Origin: Anaerotignum sp.
GTDB taxonomy: Bacteria > Bacillota > Clostridia > Lachnospirales > Anaerotignaceae
DNA length: 39,318 bases
Assembly: GCF_017483025.1 (NCBI RefSeq)
Contig: NZ_JAFUMA010000106.1
Coordinates: 1-39,318, forward strand
Reading direction: 5' to 3'
Part shown: positions 14,039 to 21,158 of the stretch, piece by piece
Position numbering within the stretch: position 1 is the stretch's first letter
How the letters are laid out: each line of letters starts with the position of its first letter
Made by a program: the position numbers and the translations under genes
Notes under the pieces: generated by a model
The model's database searches: none
What the model was told of the DNA's origin: nothing
Seen by the model: only the letters and a program-made list of their open reading frames with translations

Positions 14039-14416
14039 ATGGAAAAACAAAAATTGCCTGATACGGAATTGAAAGTGATGCAGGTCATCTGGCGCAGCGA
14101 AACGCCCATCAGCACTTCCGCTATCCGGGAAGAACTGCAAAAGGAGCGTCCCTGGAACCTTTCCGCTTTGCAGACTCTTCTGAGCAGGCTGGTGAATCGC
14201 GGTTTCCTTGCCACAGAGAAACAGGGCAAAAGCCGCTATTACGACCCTCTGGTATCTGAAGAGGAATATCTGGCGGAGGACAGCCGCCGCTATTTCCAGA
14301 AATGGACCGGCGGTTCCCTGAGAGACCTGGTGGCGTGTCTCTACGAAAATCATTCTGTGACGAAAGAAGAGCTGGAAGATTTGAAAGCATTCATCGAGCA
14401 GGAGACAAGGGGGTGA
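14039..14416 (+). CDS. BlaI/MecI/CopY-family transcriptional repressor
   Basis: A 125-residue winged-helix repressor. The DNA-binding domain is evident in LPDTELKVMQVIWRSETPIS and SALQTLLSRLVNRGFLATEK (recognition helix and wing), followed by GKSRYYDPLVSEEEYL and a C-terminal helical dimerisation part. In this family the paired membrane protease triggers repressor cleavage in response to cell-wall stress. The two dyads upstream (13977 and 14007) match its expected operator, so it very likely represses its own operon. The start ATG follows GAGGTGA. The stop is four bases before the M56 gene, which is translationally adjacent. The regulated stimulus is unlikely to be only a beta-lactam, as the partner lacks a penicillin-binding sensor. 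Confidence 0.92.
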   Translation: MEKQKLPDTELKVMQVIWRSETPISTSAIREELQKERPWNLSALQTLLSRLVNRGFLATEKQGKSRYYDPLVSEEEYLAEDSRRYFQKWTGGSLRDLVACLYENHSVTKEELEDLKAFIEQETRG

Positions 14417-14420
14417 GCCC

Positions 14421-16025
14421 ATGGGCATTTTTCTGGAATATCTGAAGATTAGCCTTTGGATGGCGCCCGTCATCCTTGTTGGCCTGTGGCTTCTGCCGAA
14501 GCTGTCGAAACGGTACACGGCAAAGCTGGCCTATTTTGTCTGGCTGATCATCGCTCTGCGGCTCATCGTGCCATGGAACCTGACCTTGCCCGCGGAAACA
14601 GCGCCGATTCAACTGGATATTCCCCAGGAGACCATGGTGCAGTGGGTTCCTGTTGATTTAAGCAGGGATGCAGCGAATGTCGCTGCCGAAGCAGAGAAAG
14701 CTCCTGTAACCCTGACTGAAATGAGGAACGCGGCGGAAGAAAAGACAAATTTGATTATGCCGATGCAAATTGTATTTGCCCTCTGGTTGGCAGGAGCGTC
14801 GATCTCACTGCTGCGCACAGCAGCTTCTACCTATCAGTTGAAAAAATTGCTGAAACGCTGGGAAAAAGCCCCTTCCGAAGGAACGGCAAAGTTTTATGCA
14901 GAAACAGCAGGGGAGAGCAGACCGCCGTTGTTCATCTGCCCAGCCTTAGAAACGCCCATGGCAGTAGGCTTGTTTGATACGAAGATTTACCTGCCCCATG
15001 AGGAATATGGCGAACAGGAACTGGAAATGATTTTCTGCCATGAACTGATTCATTGGCGTAGAAAAGACATCTGGTATAAATTCCTGCTTGTGATGGCAAG
15101 GAGCATCCATTGGTTCAATCCTCTGGTGTGGTTCATGGCGAAGCGGGCAAATCGGGATTTGGAAATTTCCTGCGATGGGGAAGCGGTGCAGGAAAAGGAT
15201 ATGGTATATCGGAAGGCGTACAGCCTGATGATTTTGCAGGAAGCAGAACGGGGCATTCAAAAGCAGGCGGCGCTGACCACCTGTTTTACCGACGGCAAAA
15301 AGGCATTACAGGAAAGGCTGGTGGAAATTTTGAACGGAGAAAAGAGAAAAAGAGGTATGGCATTGATCGCTATGACATTGATTTTGGCACTGAGCTGCGG
15401 TTGTCTGGTCGGTTATGGAGGGGCAGACCCCATAGAAGAACAGGAGATTTTTGCAGAGCAGAAGGCAACAAATGCTGCGACAAAAGATGAAATTACAGCA
15501 TCCGAAACAGTGGCGAATCCCGACAGTCTATCTGACTATCCGGCGGAAGGCGCAGCAAATTCGATAGAGGAGAAGGAGATTTCTCCGGAACAGCAGATGA
15601 CAAATGTTATGATAGAAGAAAACACAATAGCTGAGACGGTATCGAATGGCTATATTCCCACCGGCTATCCTACGGACAGCATGACGGTGTCCGCTCCTTT
15701 CGTCATGGGGGAGGATTCCTTTAAAAAGCATACGGGTATGGATTTTCCGACTGAGGGTAATGTTCCTGTTCATGCCACAGCCGACGGCATCATTTTGGAA
15801 GCGGGCTTTGACAGCAGCAAAGGCAACTATGTGAAGATCAACCATCTGAATGGCTACACGACCCTTTATGCCCATCTTTCTGAGCTGGATGTAAAGGCTG
15901 GTGATAAGGTGGCAAAAGGTGATGTCCTCGGCTTGACGGGGAAAACAGGCATGGCGGTAGGCACCCATTGCCATTATGAGATTCAGTTAAATGACGTCTA
16001 TCAGGACCCTGCAAATTACTTATAA
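14421..16025 (+). CDS. BlaR1-like M56 membrane protease fused to an M23 peptidase domain
   Basis: A 534-residue two-peptidase membrane protein. Residues ~1-110 hold N-terminal helices (LEYLKISLWMAPVILVGLWL; AYFVWLIIALRLIVPW). The M56 zinc protease core has HELIHWRRKD (His207) and ends in SCDGEAVQEKD. A last helix (~312-330, ALIAMTLILALSCGCLVGYG) leads outside. Where BlaR1/MecR1 carry a penicillin-binding sensor, this protein has a linker with two 44-residue imperfect repeats (IEEQEIFAEQ at 338; IEEKEISPEQ at 382), then an M23/LytM endopeptidase domain with HTGMD (His437), YAHLSEL and THCHYEI (His516, His518), all metal and catalytic residues present. By analogy it signals to the adjacent repressor by triggering its cleavage; the outer domain may bind or cut peptidoglycan. 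M23/M56 fusions are known in Clostridia, but their signal is not established. Confidence 0.9.
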   Translation: MGIFLEYLKISLWMAPVILVGLWLLPKLSKRYTAKLAYFVWLIIALRLIVPWNLTLPAETAPIQLDIPQETMVQWVPVDLSRDAANVAAEAEKAPVTLTEMRNAAEEKTNLIMPMQIVFALWLAGASISLLRTAASTYQLKKLLKRWEKAPSEGTAKFYAETAGESRPPLFICPALETPMAVGLFDTKIYLPHEEYGEQELEMIFCHELIHWRRKDIWYKFLLVMARSIHWFNPLVWFMAKRANRDLEISCDGEAVQEKDMVYRKAYSLMILQEAERGIQKQAALTTCFTDGKKALQERLVEILNGEKRKRGMALIAMTLILALSCGCLVGYGGADPIEEQEIFAEQKATNAATKDEITASETVANPDSLSDYPAEGAANSIEEKEISPEQQMTNVMIEENTIAETVSNGYIPTGYPTDSMTVSAPFVMGEDSFKKHTGMDFPTEGNVPVHATADGIILEAGFDSSKGNYVKINHLNGYTTLYAHLSELDVKAGDKVAKGDVLGLTGKTGMAVGTHCHYEIQLNDVYQDPANYL

Positions 16026-16034
16026 GTATCAGAG

Positions 16035-16062
16035 AAAAGGCACGCGATTGCGTGCTTTTTCT
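16035..16062 (+). terminator. Terminator after the M56-M23 gene
   Basis: GGCACGC (16039-16045) pairs with GCGTGCT (16050-16056; one G-T pair) around loop GATT, extended by flanking A/T pairs and a T-run. Confidence 0.85.
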
Positions 16063-16076
16063 GTTTATGGTATGAT
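16048..16076 (+). promoter_or_regulatory. Promoter for MBL-fold hydrolase
   Basis: TTGCGT (16048-16053), 17 bases and TATGAT (16071-16076) with an extended TGG before the -10. It overlaps the preceding terminator. Confidence 0.55.
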
Positions 16077-16108
16077 GAAAACATATTTTTTGCAAAGGAG
16101 AGATTACC

Positions 16109-16798
16109 ATGAACGTGACATATCTGCACCACAGCGGCTTTTCCGTGGAACTGGAAACAAAGGTCCTGCTGTTCGATTATTATACAGAAGGCGGCCGCAA
16201 GGCTTATTTCGACCCTGCGGCATACGGTGATAAGGATATTTTTGTATTTGTATCCCATGCCCATGAAGACCATTACGACAGACGCATCCTGAACTGGGGC
16301 GCTCTGCCTAATGTAAAGTACGTCCTTTCTTCCGACGTGCGGACAGAGATGGATTTTGCAGGGGAAATTCTTAGAGTGAATCCCCATGAAAGCCATGATT
16401 TTGGCGGTATCCATATCGAAACCCTCCAGTCCAATGATGAAGGCGTGGCATTTCTGGTGAAAGCCGATGGCAAAACCATCTACCATGCTGGTGATCTGAA
16501 CTGGTGGCACTGGAATGGCGAGCCTGATTTCTTTAACGATGATATCAAAAAGAGCTACACCACAGAGATTGATAAGCTGAAAGGCGAGAAAATCGACGTT
16601 GCTTTCGTCCCCGCCGATCTGCGCCTGCAGGATAAATATTTCTGGGCAGTTAATTATTTCCTGCAGACCGTAGGTGCGCCTGTTCTCTTCCCCATGCATT
16701 TCTGGGGCAGATTTGATGTCTGCGAAATGCTGAGACAGCTGGGCTATGGCGAAACGATCGTAAAAATTACAAAGGAAAATGAAAAATTTGAAATTTAA
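16109..16798 (+). CDS. MBL-fold metallo-hydrolase (UlaG/YtkL-like)
   Basis: A 229-residue metallo-beta-lactamase-fold hydrolase. Metal motifs: VSHAHEDHYD (HxHxDH, residues ~50-59), a later ligand in HESHDFGG, HAGDLNWWHW (bridging Asp) and LFPMHFWG (final His). The simple domain without extra modules and the N-terminal YLHHSGFSVEL pattern place it near the UlaG-like lactonase/phosphodiesterase group, for which substrates vary; no precise reaction can be given. The start ATG follows AAAGGAGAG. Its neighbours do not form an evident pathway with it. Confidence 0.82.
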   Translation: MNVTYLHHSGFSVELETKVLLFDYYTEGGRKAYFDPAAYGDKDIFVFVSHAHEDHYDRRILNWGALPNVKYVLSSDVRTEMDFAGEILRVNPHESHDFGGIHIETLQSNDEGVAFLVKADGKTIYHAGDLNWWHWNGEPDFFNDDIKKSYTTEIDKLKGEKIDVAFVPADLRLQDKYFWAVNYFLQTVGAPVLFPMHFWGRFDVCEMLRQLGYGETIVKITKENEKFEI

Positions 16799-16895
16799 TT
16801 AAGAAATTTTAAGAAAATCTTCAAGTTCTTCCGATGAGATTGGTTTATACTGGAAGAAGCAACTCGTTTCAGGGGAAGATGAGAGGAAGAAAGAC

Positions 16896-17729
16896 ATGAA
16901 AGGCAAAAACTGGCGTGAATATGAGCCGCCCAAAAAGCAGCGGCAGCCAAGAACCACATATGAGCAGCGCAGCCACCGCCGCAAGCGGAAGGGCGGTTTG
17001 CTGGGAAAACTGAAAATTGCGGTGATTTTGTTTGCCATCGGCTACTTTGGCTTTCTGGCATACTATACCTTTTTCCATAAACCATATACGATTGCCCTGG
17101 ACGCAGGCCATGGCGGCGTGGATATCGGCGCAGAGGGCATCATCAACGAAGTGGAACTGACGGAACGCACCGTTGCGGAACTGCAGACCCTTCTGGAAGA
17201 AGATGGGCGTTTTCGCATCATCCTTTCCCGCAAGGAAGGGGAAGATATGTCTATCACCGAGCGGAATGAAAAATTTCAGAAAAAGCACCCTGATCTGATG
17301 CTTTCCGTTCACGGCAATGCCAGTGACGACAGCAGCGCCAATGGCTTCGAATGTTATCCATCCCCTCCCGGTTATGAAAACCATGAGGTCAGCCTTGCCT
17401 TTGCCCGGCTTCTGGCGGAAGAAATGGAGACCGTAGGGGCAAAGCTGCGGGGCAGCGGTACGGAAGGCGTGCGTTTTGGCTATTATGACAGCAGCGGAGA
17501 AAAAGTTCTGGTGGATTCCACTGATATGGAAATTTACGATATGGATACCTTCGGCATGCTGAAAAATATGGATTGTCCTGCTGTTCTGGTGGAACAGTGC
17601 TTCATCACTAATGAACAGGATGTAGCAGAATTTGGCACGGAGGAAGGCTGTAAAAAAGCAGCCGCCGCCTATTACAGAGCCATTTGCCGCTATCTGGAAA
17701 CATTGGAAGAAAACCCAGCCACAGAATAA
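16896..17729 (+). CDS. Membrane-anchored N-acetylmuramoyl-L-alanine amidase
   Basis: An Amidase_3-family peptidoglycan hydrolase, 277 residues, which cleaves the bond between N-acetylmuramic acid and the stem peptide. A basic cytoplasmic head (~1-40, KKQRQPR...RRKRKGG) precedes one membrane helix (IAVILFAIGYFGFLAYYTFF, ~41-60), so the catalytic domain is extracellular. Zinc ligands are His72 in ALDAGHGG, Glu in NEVELTER and His in LSVHGNAS; the catalytic Glu is in VLVEQCFITN. It contains an unusual insertion (YPSPPGYENHEVS). Start ATG follows AGAGGAAG. Convergent with the AI-2E permease across a shared terminator. Confidence 0.92.
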   Translation: MKGKNWREYEPPKKQRQPRTTYEQRSHRRKRKGGLLGKLKIAVILFAIGYFGFLAYYTFFHKPYTIALDAGHGGVDIGAEGIINEVELTERTVAELQTLLEEDGRFRIILSRKEGEDMSITERNEKFQKKHPDLMLSVHGNASDDSSANGFECYPSPPGYENHEVSLAFARLLAEEMETVGAKLRGSGTEGVRFGYYDSSGEKVLVDSTDMEIYDMDTFGMLKNMDCPAVLVEQCFITNEQDVAEFGTEEGCKKAAAAYYRAICRYLETLEENPATE

Positions 17730-17736
17730 AAAAGAA

Positions 17737-17768
17737 AGACCATCGAATTTACGATGGTCTTATTTTTA
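17737..17768. terminator. Bidirectional terminator
   Basis: A perfect nine-base stem AGACCATCG (17737-17745) / CGATGGTCT (17752-17760) has a T-run on the plus side and an A-run upstream for the minus side. It separates the convergent amidase and AI-2E permease genes. Confidence 0.9.
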
Positions 17769-18917
17769 TTGGATGTTCAGATTTTTTTCATCCAGCCGCT
17801 TGTTTACGTTTTCCCTCAGCAGGGCATACAGCACAGATACCACAGGGATAAACACCAGCATGCCCAGCACCCCGAACAGACTGCCCCCCAGGGAAACTGC
17901 CGCCAGCACCCAGATAGCGGGCAGGCCGATGGAGCCGCCGACCACCTTAGGATAAATCAGATTCCCTTCGATTTGCTGCAAAATCAGGAACATAATGACA
18001 AAAGCCAGTGCCTGTGTTGGATTTACTGTCAAAATCAGGAACGCCCCAACGGCGCAGCCGATGAATGCCCCGAAAATAGGGATCAGGGCGGTGAAAGCGA
18101 TCAGTACCCCTACCAACACAGCGAAGGGGAAGCGGAAAATGGTCATGGCGATGAAGAACATGACACCTAGGATGACGGCTTCCAGGCATTGCCCCGTCAG
18201 GAAACTGGAAAAGGTGCGATAGGTTAGGGAACAGATACGCAGGACTTCTTTGGCATGTTCCTCTTTTATATATGCAAAGAACAGCTTTTTCATCTGTCTG
18301 CTCAAAAACTGCTGCTGCAGCAGGATATAGCAGGCGAAAACGAAGGAGATAAAGAAAGTGCCGACACCGCTGACAATGCCTGTGGCAACGCTGATGGTGG
18401 AATCCAGCATGGTATTTGCGCCTACGCGGAAGAAGGTTACCATCTGATTAAGGATTTCATCCCATTTCAGGTTGGATTCGATCTCTTCGATATACAGGAC
18501 CAGTTCGGGGTTATTTGCAAAAAGCAGTTCCACTTTTTTCAGCAGAGCAGGAACTTTTTCGGGCAGGGTTTTGCCCAGCATGGCGATGGTGCTGCCCAGT
18601 TCAGGCAGAACAACAACGACCACCAGGCCCAAAATGACAATGACCAGAGCCAATGCCAGCACAAGGCTCAGGGGGGCAGCGGCCTTTTCCAGCTTGCTGC
18701 CGGGTTTTGCGTGGCCAAACAAGCGTTTTTGGATGCGTCCCATGGGCACGCTCAGCACAAAAGCGATAGCGCCGCCCAGAATAAAGGGCATCAGGATATG
18801 CAGGATGAATTTCGCTGCCCCCAGCACCACATCGAACCGCAGCAGGCCCACCAGAATCACCAGAGTAAAAACGATCAACCCCCGCAATTTGCGGATGTTT
18901 TCTTTATCTAATTGCAT
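17766..18917 (-). CDS. AI-2E family (PerM/YdiK-like) membrane permease
   Basis: A 383-residue membrane protein of the AI-2E exporter family. It begins with two helices (LIVFTLVILVGLLRFDVVLG; FILHILMPFILGGAIAFVLS), followed by an amphipathic cytoplasmic stretch, another pair of helices (LVLALALVIVILGLVVVVVL), a long extracytoplasmic region (~110-200) and a C-terminal helix cluster with the conserved ILQQIEGNLIYPKVVGGSIGLPAIWVL-type motif split across 320-345. Family members include quorum-signal exporters and Na+/H+ antiporters, so the name does not fix the substrate. Start ATG 18917 lies eight bases after GAGGAG on the minus strand. Confidence 0.9.
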   Translation of the reverse strand: MQLDKENIRKLRGLIVFTLVILVGLLRFDVVLGAAKFILHILMPFILGGAIAFVLSVPMGRIQKRLFGHAKPGSKLEKAAAPLSLVLALALVIVILGLVVVVVLPELGSTIAMLGKTLPEKVPALLKKVELLFANNPELVLYIEEIESNLKWDEILNQMVTFFRVGANTMLDSTISVATGIVSGVGTFFISFVFACYILLQQQFLSRQMKKLFFAYIKEEHAKEVLRICSLTYRTFSSFLTGQCLEAVILGVMFFIAMTIFRFPFAVLVGVLIAFTALIPIFGAFIGCAVGAFLILTVNPTQALAFVIMFLILQQIEGNLIYPKVVGGSIGLPAIWVLAAVSLGGSLFGVLGMLVFIPVVSVLYALLRENVNKRLDEKNLNIQ

Positions 18918-19120
18918 GAGATCAACTCCTCATAATTTCTTAGATGATATTATCAGAAAGTATATCATAAAAAGGTTTTTTTAAGCAATAAAAAGCCAGA
19001 TCGTTTACAGTTAATTTACATTTTCTCGGCTTTTTTGGGGGATTATTCTTTACAGCGGGGGCATTTCCGTTTAAACTAATATGAGGAATGTCCGATTATT
19101 TTCAGAAAGGAAGAAAAACT
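18918..19120. promoter_or_regulatory. Divergent control region between AI-2E permease and gltX
   Basis: On the minus strand a TATACT (plus positions 18959-18964) could serve the permease; it sits within the inverted repeat ATGATAT (18944-18950) / ATATCAT (18962-18968). A long-loop AAAAAGCC/GGCTTTTT pairing (about 18989-19035) could form an attenuator. The plus-strand gltX promoter is listed separately. Confidence 0.35.
19049..19077 (+). promoter_or_regulatory. gltX promoter
   Basis: TTTACA (19049-19054), 17 bases and TAAACT (19072-19077) lie about 40 bases before the gltX start. Confidence 0.6.
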
Positions 19121-20569
19121 ATGGAAATCAGAACAAGATTTGCGCCCTCTCCTACGGGCTATATGCATATCGGTAACCTGCGTACTGCGCTTTATGAATA
19201 CCTCATCGCGAAATCTCAGGGTGGTAAATTTATCCTGCGTATCGAAGATACAGACCAGGGTCGTCTGGTGGAAGGCTCCATCGATGTCATCTACAAAACA
19301 ATGAAAATGACAGGCCTGCAGCATGACGAAGGCCCCGATATCGGCGGCGATTACGGCCCCTATGTACAGAGCGAACGTATGGGTATGTACATGGACTATG
19401 CCAAAGAACTGGTAGAGAAGGGCGAAGCATACTACTGCTTCTGCACAAAAGAAAGACTGGAAAGCCTGAAAGAAGCAAATGCAGAAGGCGCTTCCTTCGC
19501 AAAATATGACCGCCACTGTCTGCATCTGTCCGCAGAAGAAGTACAGGCAAAACTGGATGCAGGCGAACCCTTCGTAATTCGTCAGAAAATGCCCGATGCA
19601 GGCACAACAACATTCAGCGACGTTGTTTACGGCGATATCACAGTAGACAACACAGAACTGGATGACCAGATCCTGATGAAAGCCGATGGTTTCCCCACAT
19701 ACAACTTTGCAAACGTTGTGGATGACCACCTGATGAATATTACGCACGTTGTGCGCGGCAGTGAATATCTGTCCTCCACACCCAAATATAATCTGCTGTA
19801 TAAGGCATTTGGCTGGGAACCTCCTGTATATGTACACCTGCCTGCAGTTATGCGTGATGCACAGCATAAACTGTCCAAACGTCACGGTGACAAATCCTTC
19901 GAAGATCTGGTGAATGAAGGCTATGTCGTAGAAGCGATCATGAACTATATCGCTCTGTTGGGCTGGAGCCCTTCCGATAACACAGAGATCTTCTCCCTGC
20001 AGGAACTGGAAGAAAAATTCGATATCGCCGGCCTGAGCAAATCTCCTTCCATCTTCGATATCAAGAAGCTGACATGGATGAACAGTGAATATTTGAAAGC
20101 CATGGATTTCGATAAATACTTCGAACTGGCACAGCCTAAGCTGGAAGAAGCCCTGGCTGGTACAGACCTGGATCTGAAAAAGATCGCTGCTCTGCTGCAG
20201 AAACGTCTGGAAACACTGAATGATATCCCCGGTCTGGTGGCATTCTTCAAGGAACTGCCTGAATACGGCACAGAACTGTATACCCATAAGAAAATGAAAA
20301 CAAACGATGAGATCGCCCTGGCTAGCCTGCAGGCTGCTCTGCCCGTGATGGAAGGCATCACAGACTGGAATACAACAGTGATCCACGATACACTGATGGC
20401 GCTGGTTGGCGAACTGGGCATCAAGAATGGTCAGCTGCTGTGGCCTGTCAGAACAGCCCTGTCCGGCGAACCTACATCTCCCGGCGGCGCCATGGAACTG
20501 GCAGATATCCTGGGTAAGGAAGAATCTATCCGCAGAATCAAAAAAGGCATCGAATTGCTGAGCAAATAA
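19121..20569 (+). CDS. gltX: Glutamyl-tRNA synthetase
   Basis: A class I aminoacyl-tRNA synthetase, 482 residues, charging tRNA-Glu (and possibly tRNA-Gln where GatCAB exists). The Rossmann fold carries [20 protein letters not shown] with the HIGH-type motif and, later, [11 protein letters not shown], the KMSKS-type motif. [14 protein letters not shown] and GPYVQSER are typical GltX blocks. The C-terminal half is the helical anticodon-binding domain. The start is ATG 19121 behind AAAGGAAG; an in-frame ATG at 19088 lies upstream of that site. Codon use is strongly biased as in other highly expressed genes here. Confidence 0.97.
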   Translation: MEIRTRFAPSPTGYMHIGNLRTALYEYLIAKSQGGKFILRIEDTDQGRLVEGSIDVIYKTMKMTGLQHDEGPDIGGDYGPYVQSERMGMYMDYAKELVEKGEAYYCFCTKERLESLKEANAEGASFAKYDRHCLHLSAEEVQAKLDAGEPFVIRQKMPDAGTTTFSDVVYGDITVDNTELDDQILMKADGFPTYNFANVVDDHLMNITHVVRGSEYLSSTPKYNLLYKAFGWEPPVYVHLPAVMRDAQHKLSKRHGDKSFEDLVNEGYVVEAIMNYIALLGWSPSDNTEIFSLQELEEKFDIAGLSKSPSIFDIKKLTWMNSEYLKAMDFDKYFELAQPKLEEALAGTDLDLKKIAALLQKRLETLNDIPGLVAFFKELPEYGTELYTHKKMKTNDEIALASLQAALPVMEGITDWNTTVIHDTLMALVGELGIKNGQLLWPVRTALSGEPTSPGGAMELADILGKEESIRRIKKGIELLSK

Positions 20570-20576
20570 AAATCAA

Positions 20577-20604
20577 AAGGAATGGCGAAAGCCATTCCTT
20601 TTTC
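20577..20604 (+). terminator. gltX terminator
   Basis: AAGGAATGGC (20577-20586), loop GAAA, GCCATTCCTT (20591-20600), then Ts. Confidence 0.92.
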
Positions 20605-20674
20605 TTGTTCATAATTCGTTCAGGATTTCTTAAGAAATTCTTCGGATTTTGTACAAATGCCATTCAAAAATGGA

Positions 20675-20683
20675 TGATATGAT
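20675..20683 (+). promoter_or_regulatory. Extended -10 promoter upstream of the small-RNA candidate
   Basis: TGATATGAT is an extended -10 (TGn plus TATGAT at 20678-20683). No convincing -35 box is visible. A start near 20690 is expected. Confidence 0.4.
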
Positions 20684-20689
20684 AAGAAT

Positions 20690-20792
20690 GTCAAAAGGAA
20701 CGGACCACCTTTTGAATACATAGTATATACCCTTCCCTAATAATAATTGTAAGCAAAAGAGCAGATCACACCAGAATCTGCTCTTTTGCTTT
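20690..20792 (+). ncRNA. Candidate small RNA of about 100 nt
   Basis: After the extended -10 the sequence folds into a perfect eight-base hairpin TCAAAAGG/CCTTTTGA (20691-20715) with loop AACGGACCA. An unpaired AU-rich linker follows, then a perfect 14-base stem-loop (20753-20789). There is no ORF with a ribosome binding site. The order promoter, 5' hairpin, single-stranded linker, strong 3' hairpin is that of many bacterial regulatory RNAs. It does not match an RNA family I recognise. Confidence 0.4.
20753..20792. terminator. Strong 14-bp hairpin, probable terminator
   Basis: GCAAAAGAGCAGAT (20753-20766) pairs perfectly with ATCTGCTCTTTTGC (20776-20789) around a nine-base loop. The trailing T-run is short on both strands, so it may end the small gene at 20802 (minus) and the RNA candidate (plus). 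Confidence 0.7.
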
Positions 20793-20801
20793 GTATAGGG
20801 G

Positions 20802-20972
20802 TCAGGGCATCATGCTGTCCATCATGTCATCGATGGCTTCTTCTGCTTTTACTACCATCTTTTTCCCTTTTTTCACGACCTTCTGATAAGCCCGTTTGTC
20901 CTTCATCATATAGCCGATGCCTGCCATGGTCATGGCACCGCCGATGAGCATGCCTGTGGTGAATTTGTTCAT
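20802..20972 (-). CDS. 56-residue membrane-associated small protein
   Basis: A small gene on the minus strand with a strong ribosome binding site (GGGAGGG, seven bases before ATG at 20972). The product begins MNKFTTGMLIGGAMTMAGIG, a glycine- and methionine-rich hydrophobic segment that could insert in a membrane, followed by a basic stretch (KDKRAYQKVVKKGKKMVVKA) and an acidic, methionine-rich tail (EEAIDDMMDSMMP). The layout resembles short YtxH-like stress proteins of Firmicutes, but is too small for a confident family call. A strong hairpin lies after the stop. Confidence 0.72.
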   Translation of the reverse strand: MNKFTTGMLIGGAMTMAGIGYMMKDKRAYQKVVKKGKKMVVKAEEAIDDMMDSMMP

Positions 20973-21045
20973 TTTTTATCCCTCCCTTTTCGATATCTTT
21001 ATTATGAGCCGAAACAAAAATAATCCTTCTGGAATTTTTTGAAAA

Positions 21046-21083
21046 TAAAAACAGCCTCTGTATGGGATACAGAGACTGTTTTT
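21046..21083 (-). terminator. Terminator of the serC-serA-DUF1015 operon
   Basis: AAAAACAG-C-CTCTGTAT and ATACAGAG-A-CTGTTTTT pair over 16 bases with one mismatch around loop GGG. Both sides carry runs suited to termination; on the minus strand it lies about 80 bases beyond the DUF1015 stop. Confidence 0.85.
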
Positions 21084-21097
21084 CATTTACAAAAAGT

Positions 21098-21150
21098 ATC
21101 GGGTCAAGGGGCTGAGCTCCTTGCAGGTGTTCGAGGGCAGAGCCCTCGAA
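21098..21150. repeat. GC-rich double hairpin downstream of DUF1015
   Basis: Two hairpins lie between the DUF1015 stop and its terminator: CAAGG/CCTTG (about 21105-21123) and a perfect TTCGAGGGC-AGA-GCCCTCGAA (21130-21150). They are more GC-rich than nearby intergenic DNA and resemble the dispersed palindromic units of many Clostridia genomes. Confidence 0.5.
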
Positions 21151-21158
21151 GAAGGTCT

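Noticed and set aside
19076..20386. Long minus-strand frame opposite gltX, and similar frames opposite rpoD, dnaG, nif3 and the nucleoside kinase
   Set aside because: All are Phe/His/Gln-rich mirrors of highly biased genes and show no domain.
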